A stretch of 64,000 nucleotides of DNA, taken from positions 216,734-280,733 of the forward strand of contig MAEX01000005.1 in the NCBI GenBank assembly GCA_002013415.1. Reading direction: 5' to 3'. The DNA is from Mycobacterium sp. D16Q14. Its GTDB lineage: Bacteria; Actinomycetota; Actinomycetes; Mycobacteriales; Mycobacteriaceae. Positions 41,630 through 52,368 of the stretch are shown piece by piece. Both the position numbers and the translations under genes were made by a program. The first letter of the stretch is position 1. Each line of letters opens with the position of its first letter. A model generated the notes under the pieces. That model saw only the letters and a program-made list of their open reading frames with translations. It was not told the DNA's origin and did not search any database.

Positions 41630-42361
41630 ATGATCGGTGTAACTAGCGACGGTCCCGTCACCACCATTGAGCTGCAGCGCCCAGAACGGCGCAACGCGGT
41701 GACCTACGAGTTGGCGCTCGCCTTCGCCGAGGAGGTTCGCAAGGCAGCTGAAACGGCCCGCGTCATCGTCGTCACCGGGCAGGGCACGTCGTTCTGCGCG
41801 GGTGCCGACCTTTCCAGCGGTGCCCCTGATCCCGACAAGTTCGCCGATGCCTGGCAGCACTCGATCAAGAGCATCGACGCTGCCGACATTCCGGTCATCG
41901 CCGCCGTCAACGGCCCCGCCATCGGTGCCGGTGTGATGCTGGCGATGGTGGCCGATCTGCGGGTGGTCTCCGAGACCGCGCGTTTCCAATTCCCGGTGGC
42001 CAAATACGGTATCGCCCTGGATAACTGGAGTATCCGCCGACTGTCCTCATTGGTTGGGTACGGACGCGCACGTGGGATGCTGTTGGCCGCCGAGCCGCTC
42101 GACGCGCAGGCCGCCTTCCAGACCGGACTGGCCAACCGCATCGGAGAGCTTGCCGACGCGCAGGCCTGGGCGGCCGAGCTGGCCGGGTTCGCACCGTTGG
42201 CACTCAAGCACGCCAAGCGCGTGCTCAATGACGACGGTGCGTTTGAGGATCAGCTGCCCGAACACAAGGTGTTGTTCGACAAGGCCTGGAGTAGCCAAGA
42301 CATCATCGAGGCTCAGGTCGCGCGAATCCAGAAGCGCCCTCCCAACTTCCAGGGAGCCTGA
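41630..42361 (+). CDS. echA6: Enoyl-CoA hydratase/isomerase EchA6
   Basis: A 243-residue crotonase-fold protein, the same length as M. tuberculosis EchA6 (Rv0905). The oxyanion-hole segments [10 protein letters not shown] and [18 protein letters not shown] are present. At the usual position of the second catalytic glutamate the sequence reads [19 protein letters not shown], without a clear Glu, which agrees with EchA6 being described as a non-catalytic fatty-acyl-CoA-binding protein that shuttles acyl-CoA into mycolic acid synthesis. Context (Rv0906-like hydrolase immediately downstream, then ctpE) supports orthology. The start is leaderless. Confidence 0.9.
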   Translation: MIGVTSDGPVTTIELQRPERRNAVTYELALAFAEEVRKAAETARVIVVTGQGTSFCAGADLSSGAPDPDKFADAWQHSIKSIDAADIPVIAAVNGPAIGAGVMLAMVADLRVVSETARFQFPVAKYGIALDNWSIRRLSSLVGYGRARGMLLAAEPLDAQAAFQTGLANRIGELADAQAWAAELAGFAPLALKHAKRVLNDDGAFEDQLPEHKVLFDKAWSSQDIIEAQVARIQKRPPNFQGA

Positions 42362-42363
42362 GC

Positions 42364-46661
<4,298 letters not shown>

Positions 46662-46742
46662 AGTAAATCGGATGCGCGCAATAGGCGCGGTTCGCTATCT
46701 TTGCTCACGCGGAGATCAAGCGGCGCCCCGGCATCGCCGGTC
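46662..46742. other. Gap after ctpE, 5' part
   Basis: No gene is seen. CCGGC and GCCGG at 46728-46740 can pair around ATC to form a short hairpin. The stretch leads into the structured region described next and may belong to the same transcript. Confidence 0.4.
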
Positions 46743-46917
46743 GGCGTACCGCGTGTTGGGCCTTCGCCTTAGTGGTACGCCCTCTTCAGGCTAGTGGGTT
46801 CGAGTCCCTCACGGGACGGCTTCCAGGCTGCGCGCCGTAGGGCTCGCGGTTCGGTCCTGCGGGGAGCGCTGTGGCGATTCCTCCCACCGGCTCGCGATGC
46901 TGTCCGGAAGCCGTTCC
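46743..46917 (+). ncRNA. Candidate structured RNA with a tRNA-like T-arm, upstream of slipin
   Basis: The region is non-coding and rich in complementarity. GGCGTACC (46743-46750) pairs perfectly with GGTACGCC (46774-46781). GTGGG-TTCGAGT-CCCTC (46794-46810) has a canonical seven-base T-loop with one T-T mismatch in the stem. GCC-CTCTTCA-GGC (46779-46791) looks like an anticodon arm, and TTAGTGGTA (46769-46777) resembles a D-loop. There is no matching 5' acceptor strand and no CCA-compatible end, so it is not a normal tRNA. ACGGCTTCC (46816-46824) pairs with GGAAGCCGT (46906-46914) to close a long second domain. tRNA mimicry plus a slipin neighbour suggests a Y-RNA-like (YrlA) RNA, but the Ro-binding consensus was not found by eye. 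The first hairpin and the tRNA-like arms compete for the same bases. Confidence 0.45.
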
Positions 46918-46964
46918 TCCACAACTGAATTACGACAAAAATAGGCAAGAGAGGTGAACAAAGA

Positions 46965-47642
46965 ATGAGTATGTGGGACGGGATCTTCGGGCAGAAGGTC
47001 ACGATCATGGAGTGGCAGCGCGGTGTGCTGTACCGCGAAGGTGTGTTCGAGGCGGTGCTGGCACCTGGCGTTCATTACACACGCCCGCGTACCGACACTT
47101 TGGTCACCGTGGACATGCGGACGCAGTCGGTGCAAGTTGCTGGCCAAGATGTGCTGACCGTTGACGGTTTCACTGTGAAGGTATCGGCGGCGGTCAACTA
47201 CACGGTGTCCAACCCGAGCGTTTTCGCTACGGCCGAGGGCGGTTCGGTGCACTGGAACATCTACCTGCGCACCCAGCTGCAGGTGCGTGACGCCGCCGCG
47301 GCACTGACTCTCGATGAGCTGCTGGCTCGGCGGGGTCAGATTCTGGGTGCCGACGCTGTCGCAAGACTCGCGGCAGAAGTAGAAGAGCTCGGTGTAACGG
47401 TGACGTGGTTCGTCGTCAAGGACATCATGCTGTCCGGCGAAGTGCGCAAGGCACTGGCTGAGCCGCTGCTGGCGCGAGAGGCGGGTAAGGCTCAGTTGGA
47501 ACGAGCTCGCTCCGACGCAGCAGTATTGCGCACGATGGCGAACACCGCCAAGCTGCTGCGGGAGAACCCCGAGCTGCTGAGGCTGCGGACCCTCGAGTCG
47601 GTGGCCGAGGGCAGGGCCATGGTCGTCCTCAACGCACCGTGA
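46965..47642 (+). CDS. Slipin (SPFH/band-7 protein)
   Basis: A 225-residue SPFH-domain protein. QRGVLYREGVFEAVLAPGVH opens the band-7 domain, VDGFTVKVSAAVNYTVSNP and LGVTVTWFVVKDIMLSGEVR are core motifs, and the C-terminal helix EAGKAQLERARSDAAVLRTM followed by ENPELLRLRTLESVAE is characteristic of slipins. It lacks the usual N-terminal membrane helix, so it may be peripheral or cytoplasmic. AGAGAGG precedes ATG at 46965. The 303-base structured leader is unusual. Slipins of this sort are often encoded in bacterial RNA-repair neighbourhoods, but no rtcB or Ro gene is visible within this window. Confidence 0.88.
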   Translation: MSMWDGIFGQKVTIMEWQRGVLYREGVFEAVLAPGVHYTRPRTDTLVTVDMRTQSVQVAGQDVLTVDGFTVKVSAAVNYTVSNPSVFATAEGGSVHWNIYLRTQLQVRDAAAALTLDELLARRGQILGADAVARLAAEVEELGVTVTWFVVKDIMLSGEVRKALAEPLLAREAGKAQLERARSDAAVLRTMANTAKLLRENPELLRLRTLESVAEGRAMVVLNAP

Positions 47643-47652
47643 CCGCTCGCGC

Positions 47653-48474
47653 TTAGAAGCTGAACCGCATGATCCTGCCGATGTCACGCAGGGCGGGGAT
47701 GTGCGAGATCACCTTCATCTGGATGCGGCCCGATAGTGGCAGGTGCTCCTTACCTGCCACGTCGGTGCTGCGCAAGTCGTCGACGCAGTGCAGCCCAGGG
47801 TGCAGCGCTTCGATCTGCCCGGGGTCGTCGATCCCCCAGTGCAAGGTGGCACCCGCGTTGCGCACCGCGGGCACCAGCTTCTGCAGCGTGATCCCGATGC
47901 TGCCGTAGCAGTCGAAGGCCAGTTGTCCGCTGGGGAATCGGCCGGTGATCCGCCGGAGCAGGGACTGGCCGTCGGCGGGTGTCAGGTACATGGTCAAACC
48001 CTCGAATACCGCGAGGGTCGGCCGGTCGGCCGGGATGCTTTGGAGCCATGCCTCATCGGTGACCGAGCTTCCGACCATCCGATAGTCACCGGCACGCTCG
48101 GGGAGCAGCGCGCGCCGCAGCGCGATCACCTCGGGATAGTCGATATCGACCCAGCGCACCGTGTCGGGCGGATTGATCCGGAAGACGCGGGTATCCAGCC
48201 CGCAGGCCAGATGCAGCACCGTCGCCTCCCGGTGGACGGTGAGAAACTCCGAGGTCCAGACATCGAGTTGACGGGCGCGCAGCGCTACCCCGATCGCCTG
48301 GGTGCCTTTGATCTTGGTTTTGGAGAAGTCGTAGTCGATATGCGCGACGGCGTCCGCGGCGTAGTGGTCATGAAGAACCGAATTGGGAGATGTGGCGTCT
48401 TGCGCGCGGCCGTACAAGGTGGCCAGCATCGTCGCAGGAGCGCCGGTCAATGTGATTTTCACAGGGTCCGTCAC
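47653..48474 (-). CDS. PPM/TcmP-type O-methyltransferase-like protein
   Basis: A 273-residue SAM-dependent methyltransferase of the leucine carboxyl methyltransferase/TcmP family, common in mycobacteria. Motifs are VLHLACGLDTRVFRI (SAM loop), WVDIDYPEVIALRR and FEGLTMYL. The target is probably a hydroxyl or carboxyl group on a small molecule, not known here. GTG at 48474 is preferred: TATGTT at 48482-48487 (minus strand) ends seven bases before it, predicting a leaderless message, while the ATG at 48486 would lie inside that -10 element. It is divergent from the antitoxin-like gene. Confidence 0.85.
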   Translation of the reverse strand: MTDPVKITLTGAPATMLATLYGRAQDATSPNSVLHDHYAADAVAHIDYDFSKTKIKGTQAIGVALRARQLDVWTSEFLTVHREATVLHLACGLDTRVFRINPPDTVRWVDIDYPEVIALRRALLPERAGDYRMVGSSVTDEAWLQSIPADRPTLAVFEGLTMYLTPADGQSLLRRITGRFPSGQLAFDCYGSIGITLQKLVPAVRNAGATLHWGIDDPGQIEALHPGLHCVDDLRSTDVAGKEHLPLSGRIQMKVISHIPALRDIGRIMRFSF

Positions 48475-48481
48475 TCGACCC

Positions 48482-48487
48482 AACATA
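48482..48487 (-). promoter_or_regulatory. -10 element for the leaderless methyltransferase transcript
   Basis: On the minus strand TATGTT is followed by seven bases and GTG at 48474. No ribosome site separates them. Confidence 0.5.
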
Positions 48488-48540
48488 CGCCGCGATCTCG
48501 TACTACAGTTGCGCCGTCCCAGACGAAGGAGAACACGCTC

Positions 48541-48756
48541 ATGGCTGATTTCAAGGGCCTCATCGACAAGCTTAAGAGCCTGTTGGCGGGCAACAAGGAC
48601 AAGGTGAACCAGGCCGTCGACAAGGTCGGCGACGCGATCGATTCCAAGACCGGCGGCAAGTACAGCGCGGTCGTGGACAAGGTGCAGGACGCCGCCAAGG
48701 GTGCGGTCGAGAAGGTAGAAGGCACCGAGTCCCCGAAGGCCGGCGACGCTCAGTAA
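48541..48756 (+). CDS. MT0933/Rv0909-like antitoxin-family protein
   Basis: A 71-residue, highly charged helical protein (MADFKGLIDKLKSLLAGNKD, then repeated KVGDAID, KVQDAAKGAVEKV units) of the MT0933_antitox family, to which Rv0909 of M. tuberculosis belongs. Rv0909 is described as the antitoxin of the SRPBCC-fold protein Rv0910. The lysine/alanine heptads also resemble CsbD or LEA-like stress proteins. GAAGGAGAA gives a strong ribosome site before ATG at 48541. The expected toxin-like partner is present but lies 1.2 kb further on, separated by a lipase gene. Confidence 0.85.
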   Translation: MADFKGLIDKLKSLLAGNKDKVNQAVDKVGDAIDSKTGGKYSAVVDKVQDAAKGAVEKVEGTESPKAGDAQ

Positions 48757-48769
48757 CCGACTGGCGCCG

Positions 48770-49915
48770 TTGGTTGCGGCGCTGGTGCTGTTCACGGCGG
48801 CCTGTGCGCGGGTGGAGGCGGAAGGTGTTGCACCTCCGCCTCCGTCGCCGCCGCCGGGTGAGGTGCTGTCGGATAGGCCGTTGTCGCTCGCCCCGGATCT
48901 GGATGCCCACGCCGACGGTCATCTGATCCGATACATGTCGACCTCGGGTGCCACCGGCACACCCACCGAGGTGTCCGGAGTTGTCTTTTCCCCAAAAGGT
49001 CGACCACCGCAACAAGGTTGGCCCATCGTGTCAGTGGGACATGGCACCACAGGGCTAGACGACGAGTGCGCGGTTTCTCGTGCTCCCGATTTGCGGGGCT
49101 ATATCTGGTTGGTGCGCAACCTCACCAAACGCGGCTGGGTAGTGGCTGTCACGGATTACGAGGGACTGGGCGTTCCGGGCCCGCATCCGTATCTGGAACC
49201 GCGGTCCGAGGGCTTCAATGTGATCGACGCCGCGCGCGCCGCGGTGTCGCTGATCCCCGGGGCTTCGACCACGTGGGCGGCCATTGGCGCTTCCCAGGGC
49301 GGCCAGGCGACGTGGGCGGCCGCCGAGCTTGCGGGCGATTACGCCCCCGAGCTGGAGTTTGTGGGCGCGGCCAATCTGTCCCCGGCCGCCGATCTCACCG
49401 ATATGGCGACTCACGTCGGCGACGGCCGATACGACTGGAGTCAGCTCTCGATGATGCCCACCTTGCTGACGGGGCTGTCGGTCACCATTCCGGAGCTGAG
49501 GCCGGAGAACTTTCTGCACGGATCCTTCCAGGACAACCCGCATGACAAGGCGCTCCTGCTGGGGTGTCACAACGGACTGGACCCCGCGCGGGCAGCGGCC
49601 ATAGGTAGATTGCGCGCCAACGATTTTCACGGCACCACCGCATTGGACCCGGCGATTTTCGCGGCTACACTGAAGCGGATCGCGCTACCGCTCGGCCCGG
49701 CGTCCGGGCCGATGCTCGTGTATGCCGGTGGGGCCGACCGTCTCATTGACGCACGCTGGATCCACGCGGCGGTGCGACGGGCCTGCGTGCTGGGTGACAC
49801 GGTCCAGGAGATCATCGCGCCGGGTAAGGGGCACGTGGACCCCGACGGGGAACGGCTGGGGGTGCAGTGGATCGCGGATCGGTTTGCCGGGATCCCAGCC
49901 TCCAGTAACTGCTAG
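48770..49915 (+). CDS. Secreted LIP-family lipase/esterase
   Basis: An exported alpha/beta hydrolase of about 381 residues in the secretory lipase (LIP) family. The N-terminus VAALVLFTAACARV is a short signal peptide whose TAAC could be a weak lipobox. The nucleophile is in AAIGASQGGQATW (GxSxG), the acid in VYAGGADRLID and the histidine in APGKGHVDPDG. No ATG or GTG fits the start: TTG at 48770 is the first accepted codon, and CTG at 48761 is possible; neither has a good ribosome site, so translation may be coupled to the antitoxin gene that ends 13 bases earlier. It likely hydrolyses host or envelope esters. Confidence 0.85.
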   Translation: MVAALVLFTAACARVEAEGVAPPPPSPPPGEVLSDRPLSLAPDLDAHADGHLIRYMSTSGATGTPTEVSGVVFSPKGRPPQQGWPIVSVGHGTTGLDDECAVSRAPDLRGYIWLVRNLTKRGWVVAVTDYEGLGVPGPHPYLEPRSEGFNVIDAARAAVSLIPGASTTWAAIGASQGGQATWAAAELAGDYAPELEFVGAANLSPAADLTDMATHVGDGRYDWSQLSMMPTLLTGLSVTIPELRPENFLHGSFQDNPHDKALLLGCHNGLDPARAAAIGRLRANDFHGTTALDPAIFAATLKRIALPLGPASGPMLVYAGGADRLIDARWIHAAVRRACVLGDTVQEIIAPGKGHVDPDGERLGVQWIADRFAGIPASSNC

Positions 49916-49937
49916 CCCCGGGTTGGTATCGCTCCGG

Positions 49938-49943
49938 TATCGT
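49938..49943 (+). promoter_or_regulatory. -10 element for the leaderless SRPBCC gene
   Basis: TATCGT ends eight bases before GTG at 49952. It lies in the 36-base gap after the lipase gene, so the toxin-like gene seems to have its own promoter, independent of the antitoxin-like gene. Confidence 0.5.
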
Positions 49944-49951
49944 TTGCCGAC

Positions 49952-50395
49952 GTGGCAGCCAAACTGAATTCCTCCATCGATGTGCCCCTCCCTCCTCAGG
50001 AGGCCTGGGAGCACGCCTCGGATCTGCGGCGTTTCGATGAGTGGCTGAGCGTTCACACCGCATGGCGCAGCGCGTTGCCCGAGACCCTGAAAAAAGGCAC
50101 GGTGATCGACTCGATCGTGTGTGTGAAGGGCATGTACAACCGGGTCAAATGGACCCTCCAGAAATACGACCCTCCGACGGGCCTGTTCCTGGAAGGGCAG
50201 GGCAGGGGGGGTGTGAAGGTCAAGCTGCGGTTGACGATCACCCCGAAGGGGCCGGGTTCGGTCGTGGATTTCACTCTCCATTTGGGTGGGCCCGCGATGT
50301 TCGGCCCGATCGGCGCGGTGGTCGCGGCCGCGCTGCGCAGCGACATCGACGCCTCGCTGACGAAGTTCGTTCAAGTTTTTGCATCCGCGTCGTAA
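49952..50395 (+). CDS. SRPBCC (START-like) protein, Rv0910-type toxin candidate
   Basis: A 147-residue polyketide-cyclase/START-fold protein: SSIDVPLPPQEAWEHASDL at the N-terminus, a central beta-sheet, and a long C-terminal helix (residues 115-140, IGAVVAAALRSDIDASLTKF) that covers the ligand cavity. The length and pattern fit Rv0910, described as the toxin partner of Rv0909. The predicted start is a leaderless GTG. Other SRPBCC proteins are lipid carriers or dehydratases, so a toxin role depends on orthology and on the nearby antitoxin-like gene. Confidence 0.82.
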   Translation: MAAKLNSSIDVPLPPQEAWEHASDLRRFDEWLSVHTAWRSALPETLKKGTVIDSIVCVKGMYNRVKWTLQKYDPPTGLFLEGQGRGGVKVKLRLTITPKGPGSVVDFTLHLGGPAMFGPIGAVVAAALRSDIDASLTKFVQVFASAS

Positions 50396-50507
50396 TTGCG
50401 TTTTTCGCGTTCTACCTGCGAAAACACAAGCGACGGTTTGTGATTGGATGAGTTTCGAGTTCGTGTCGGTGGTTGGCAGGCTCCGGAATAAGGAGCAATA
50501 TGGATAT

Positions 50508-50795
50508 ATGTCAATCACACGGAAGTTCATCGGAACGGTGTTCGCCGCTGGTGCCGGCGCGGTGCTTATCGCTGCTGCGCCCGCCGCCGTGATGACCACC
50601 GGGGTGCCGACAACCACGTCCAACCAGGTCGTTCTTGCCGATCCCGGCGGCTCTGGCAGCGGTGACGCGGGAGGCGGCGGTGGCTGCTACAACGGCGTGT
50701 GCGGCGGATGGAATCCCGGGCAAGGTGGCTGGGGCCATGGCTGCTACAACGGCGTCTGTGGTGGCTGGGACGGCCAGCGCGGCTGGGGTAACTGA
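50508..50795 (+). CDS. Small secreted Gly/Cys-rich protein
   Basis: A 95-residue exported protein. Residues 1-45 form a signal peptide (MSITRKFIGTVFAAGAGAVL, Ala-rich core, likely cut near VLA-DP). The mature part is about 50 residues, Gly/Trp-rich, with the nonapeptide CYNGVCGGW twice (about residues 62-70 and 81-89), giving four cysteines in two CxxxxC pairs. AAGGAG lies 12 bases before the ATG. Function unknown. The exact motif repetition suggests metal binding or disulphide-stapled loops. Confidence 0.75.
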   Translation: MSITRKFIGTVFAAGAGAVLIAAAPAAVMTTGVPTTTSNQVVLADPGGSGSGDAGGGGGCYNGVCGGWNPGQGGWGHGCYNGVCGGWDGQRGWGN

Positions 50796-50813
50796 GCCGC
50801 GCAGCCGCACGAA

Positions 50814-51725
50814 TTAGTGCGCTAGCGGTCGAAGGGCTTGCGCCAGGGCGTCATAGGCGTCTCGGCGAGCTGATCCGGTGCCGAGCAGGTGATCCGGGAG
50901 GATGACTTCGTCAACGCCCTCCTGGGCCCATGGTGCCATCTGCTCCGCGATGCGTTCCGCGGTGCCGTACAACACTGGAATCGGTGATGCCGCAGCGGTT
51001 TCCGCGGCGCGGGCCTCGGATTGTGGGCCGTCGGTGACGATGATGCGGGCCTGAGTGGAACGCCAGATCGTCGCCGGATCCCGGCCAATCTTTTCGGCCG
51101 CGGCGTCCAATCGGCCCGAGGTCTCGCGGAAGGTGCCGGGCGAGGACCACTGATTCCATTCGTGGGCATACCGCGCGGTCAGACCCAGCATGCGCGGCTG
51201 AGTGGCGCCGATCAGGATTGGTAGTGGCCGCTGTAGGGGTTTGGGTTCACAGATGCCCTCTTCCAGCTGGTAGTACTCGCCGGCCACGGTGGTGGCTTGC
51301 TTGTTGAGCAGGCCGGTAATCACCTGCAGCCCTTCGGAAAACCGGTCGACGCGTGGTCCGGGCTTGCCAAGTTCGAGCCCGTAGCGCTGGTGTTCGTTTT
51401 CCTGCCAGCCGGCGCCCAGCCCGAGTGTGAAGCGCCCCTGACTGACGTGGTCGACGGTCGCCGCCCAGTTGGCAAGGACTGCCGGATGCCGAAAGGTCAT
51501 CGACAGCACCAGGGGCGCGAGCCGGATTCGCGAGGTGGCCGCGGCGAGCGCCGCAAAGATGGCGGTGGCCTCGTGGAAGTCGGTGCGCTCCTCGGCGGTG
51601 TCCGCGTGCGACATGAAGTGGTCGGCCGCGTAGAAGGCGCGCCAGGTTCCGTTGTCGGCGTATTGGGCGATATCCAGCAGATCTGCCCAGGATTGATTGG
51701 TTTGTCCCCATATCGAGAAGCGCAT
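50814..51725 (-). CDS. LLM-class F420-dependent oxidoreductase
   Basis: A 303-residue luciferase-like monooxygenase-fold protein. SIWGQTNQSWADLLDIAQYA, FYAADHFMSH, TSRIRLAPLVL and FTLGLGAGWQENEH are the usual TIM-barrel strands of F420-dependent LLM enzymes of mycobacteria. It should transfer hydride from F420H2 to, or oxidise, an unknown substrate. ATG at 51725 is preferred because TAGGGT at 51733-51738 (minus strand) ends seven bases before it. It is divergent from a TetR gene that may regulate it. Confidence 0.88.
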   Translation of the reverse strand: MRFSIWGQTNQSWADLLDIAQYADNGTWRAFYAADHFMSHADTAEERTDFHEATAIFAALAAATSRIRLAPLVLSMTFRHPAVLANWAATVDHVSQGRFTLGLGAGWQENEHQRYGLELGKPGPRVDRFSEGLQVITGLLNKQATTVAGEYYQLEEGICEPKPLQRPLPILIGATQPRMLGLTARYAHEWNQWSSPGTFRETSGRLDAAAEKIGRDPATIWRSTQARIIVTDGPQSEARAAETAAASPIPVLYGTAERIAEQMAPWAQEGVDEVILPDHLLGTGSARRDAYDALAQALRPLAH

Positions 51726-51732
51726 GTCGTCC

Positions 51733-51738
51733 ACCCTA
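51733..51738 (-). promoter_or_regulatory. -10 element for the leaderless LLM oxidoreductase gene
   Basis: Minus-strand TAGGGT, seven-base spacer, ATG at 51725. It lies in the 55-base gap shared with the divergent tetR gene, where a TetR operator would also be expected. Confidence 0.55.
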
Positions 51739-51780
51739 GAGCCGGTGCACATATCGCCGTTATTGCGTACTACCCTCGAA

Positions 51781-52368
51781 ATGGTGGAGGAGCAACCAAG
51801 GGGTCGGCGGGCAGAGGTGATCGCGGCGGCCATTGAGGTGGCGGGCACCATGGGTGTTGGCGGTCTCACGTATCGCTCGGTAGATGCGGCGGCGAATGTG
51901 CCGAGCGGGACGACGTCGAATCATTTCCGTACGCGTGATGCGCTGTTGTTGGGTGCCATTGTCGAGATCGAGAAGCTTCGTCGGGCCTTCTGGCGGGCGC
52001 TTGTCACCGAGATCAGCCCGACCACGGTGGCCGACCTGGTCGGGATAGGTACCGCATACGTCAAAGGTGCCGTCGGGGTGATGAGTACCCGGGTGCGGGC
52101 GTACATGGCGCTTCTCATGGAGGGTTGGAGCCATCCCGATCTGAGAGAGCCGCTACAGCGGGGCCGGGATGCACAGATTCCCCGCACACTGCAGCTCATG
52201 CGCCACGTGAACCCGACTACTCCGCAGCTGCACGCGGAAATCTTCCAGGACTATCTCACCGGCATCATCTATCAGCAGCTTGCCAACCCGCTGCCGGACT
52301 TCAATCCGCGTCCCGGGATCGAGGCGCTGCTCACCGCGCTGCTGCTGCCCCAGGCAGCGCAGAGATAG
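51781..52368 (+). CDS. TetR-family transcriptional regulator
   Basis: A 195-residue TetR regulator. The helix-turn-helix lies at residues 10-55 (RAEVIAAAIEVAGTMGVGGL, YRSVDAAANVPSGTTSNHFR), and the C-terminal part is the ligand/dimer domain. It is divergent from the LLM oxidoreductase and convergent with the large MFS pump, overlapping that gene by 38 bases at the 3' ends. Either neighbour may be its target. The long overlap means that read-through from each gene produces antisense RNA to the other. Confidence 0.88.
   Translation: MVEEQPRGRRAEVIAAAIEVAGTMGVGGLTYRSVDAAANVPSGTTSNHFRTRDALLLGAIVEIEKLRRAFWRALVTEISPTTVADLVGIGTAYVKGAVGVMSTRVRAYMALLMEGWSHPDLREPLQRGRDAQIPRTLQLMRHVNPTTPQLHAEIFQDYLTGIIYQQLANPLPDFNPRPGIEALLTALLLPQAAQR

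Noticed and set aside
46743..46818. A functional tRNA gene
   Set aside because: T-loop and anticodon-like loop are present, but the 3' acceptor strand ACGGGAC has no complementary 5' strand at the right distance, the T-stem has a mismatch and the CTCTTCA loop has a pyrimidine at position 37.
46743..46824. Prophage or island attachment site at a tRNA-like 3' end
   Set aside because: No integrase, no second copy of the core sequence and no phage-like genes are present in the window.
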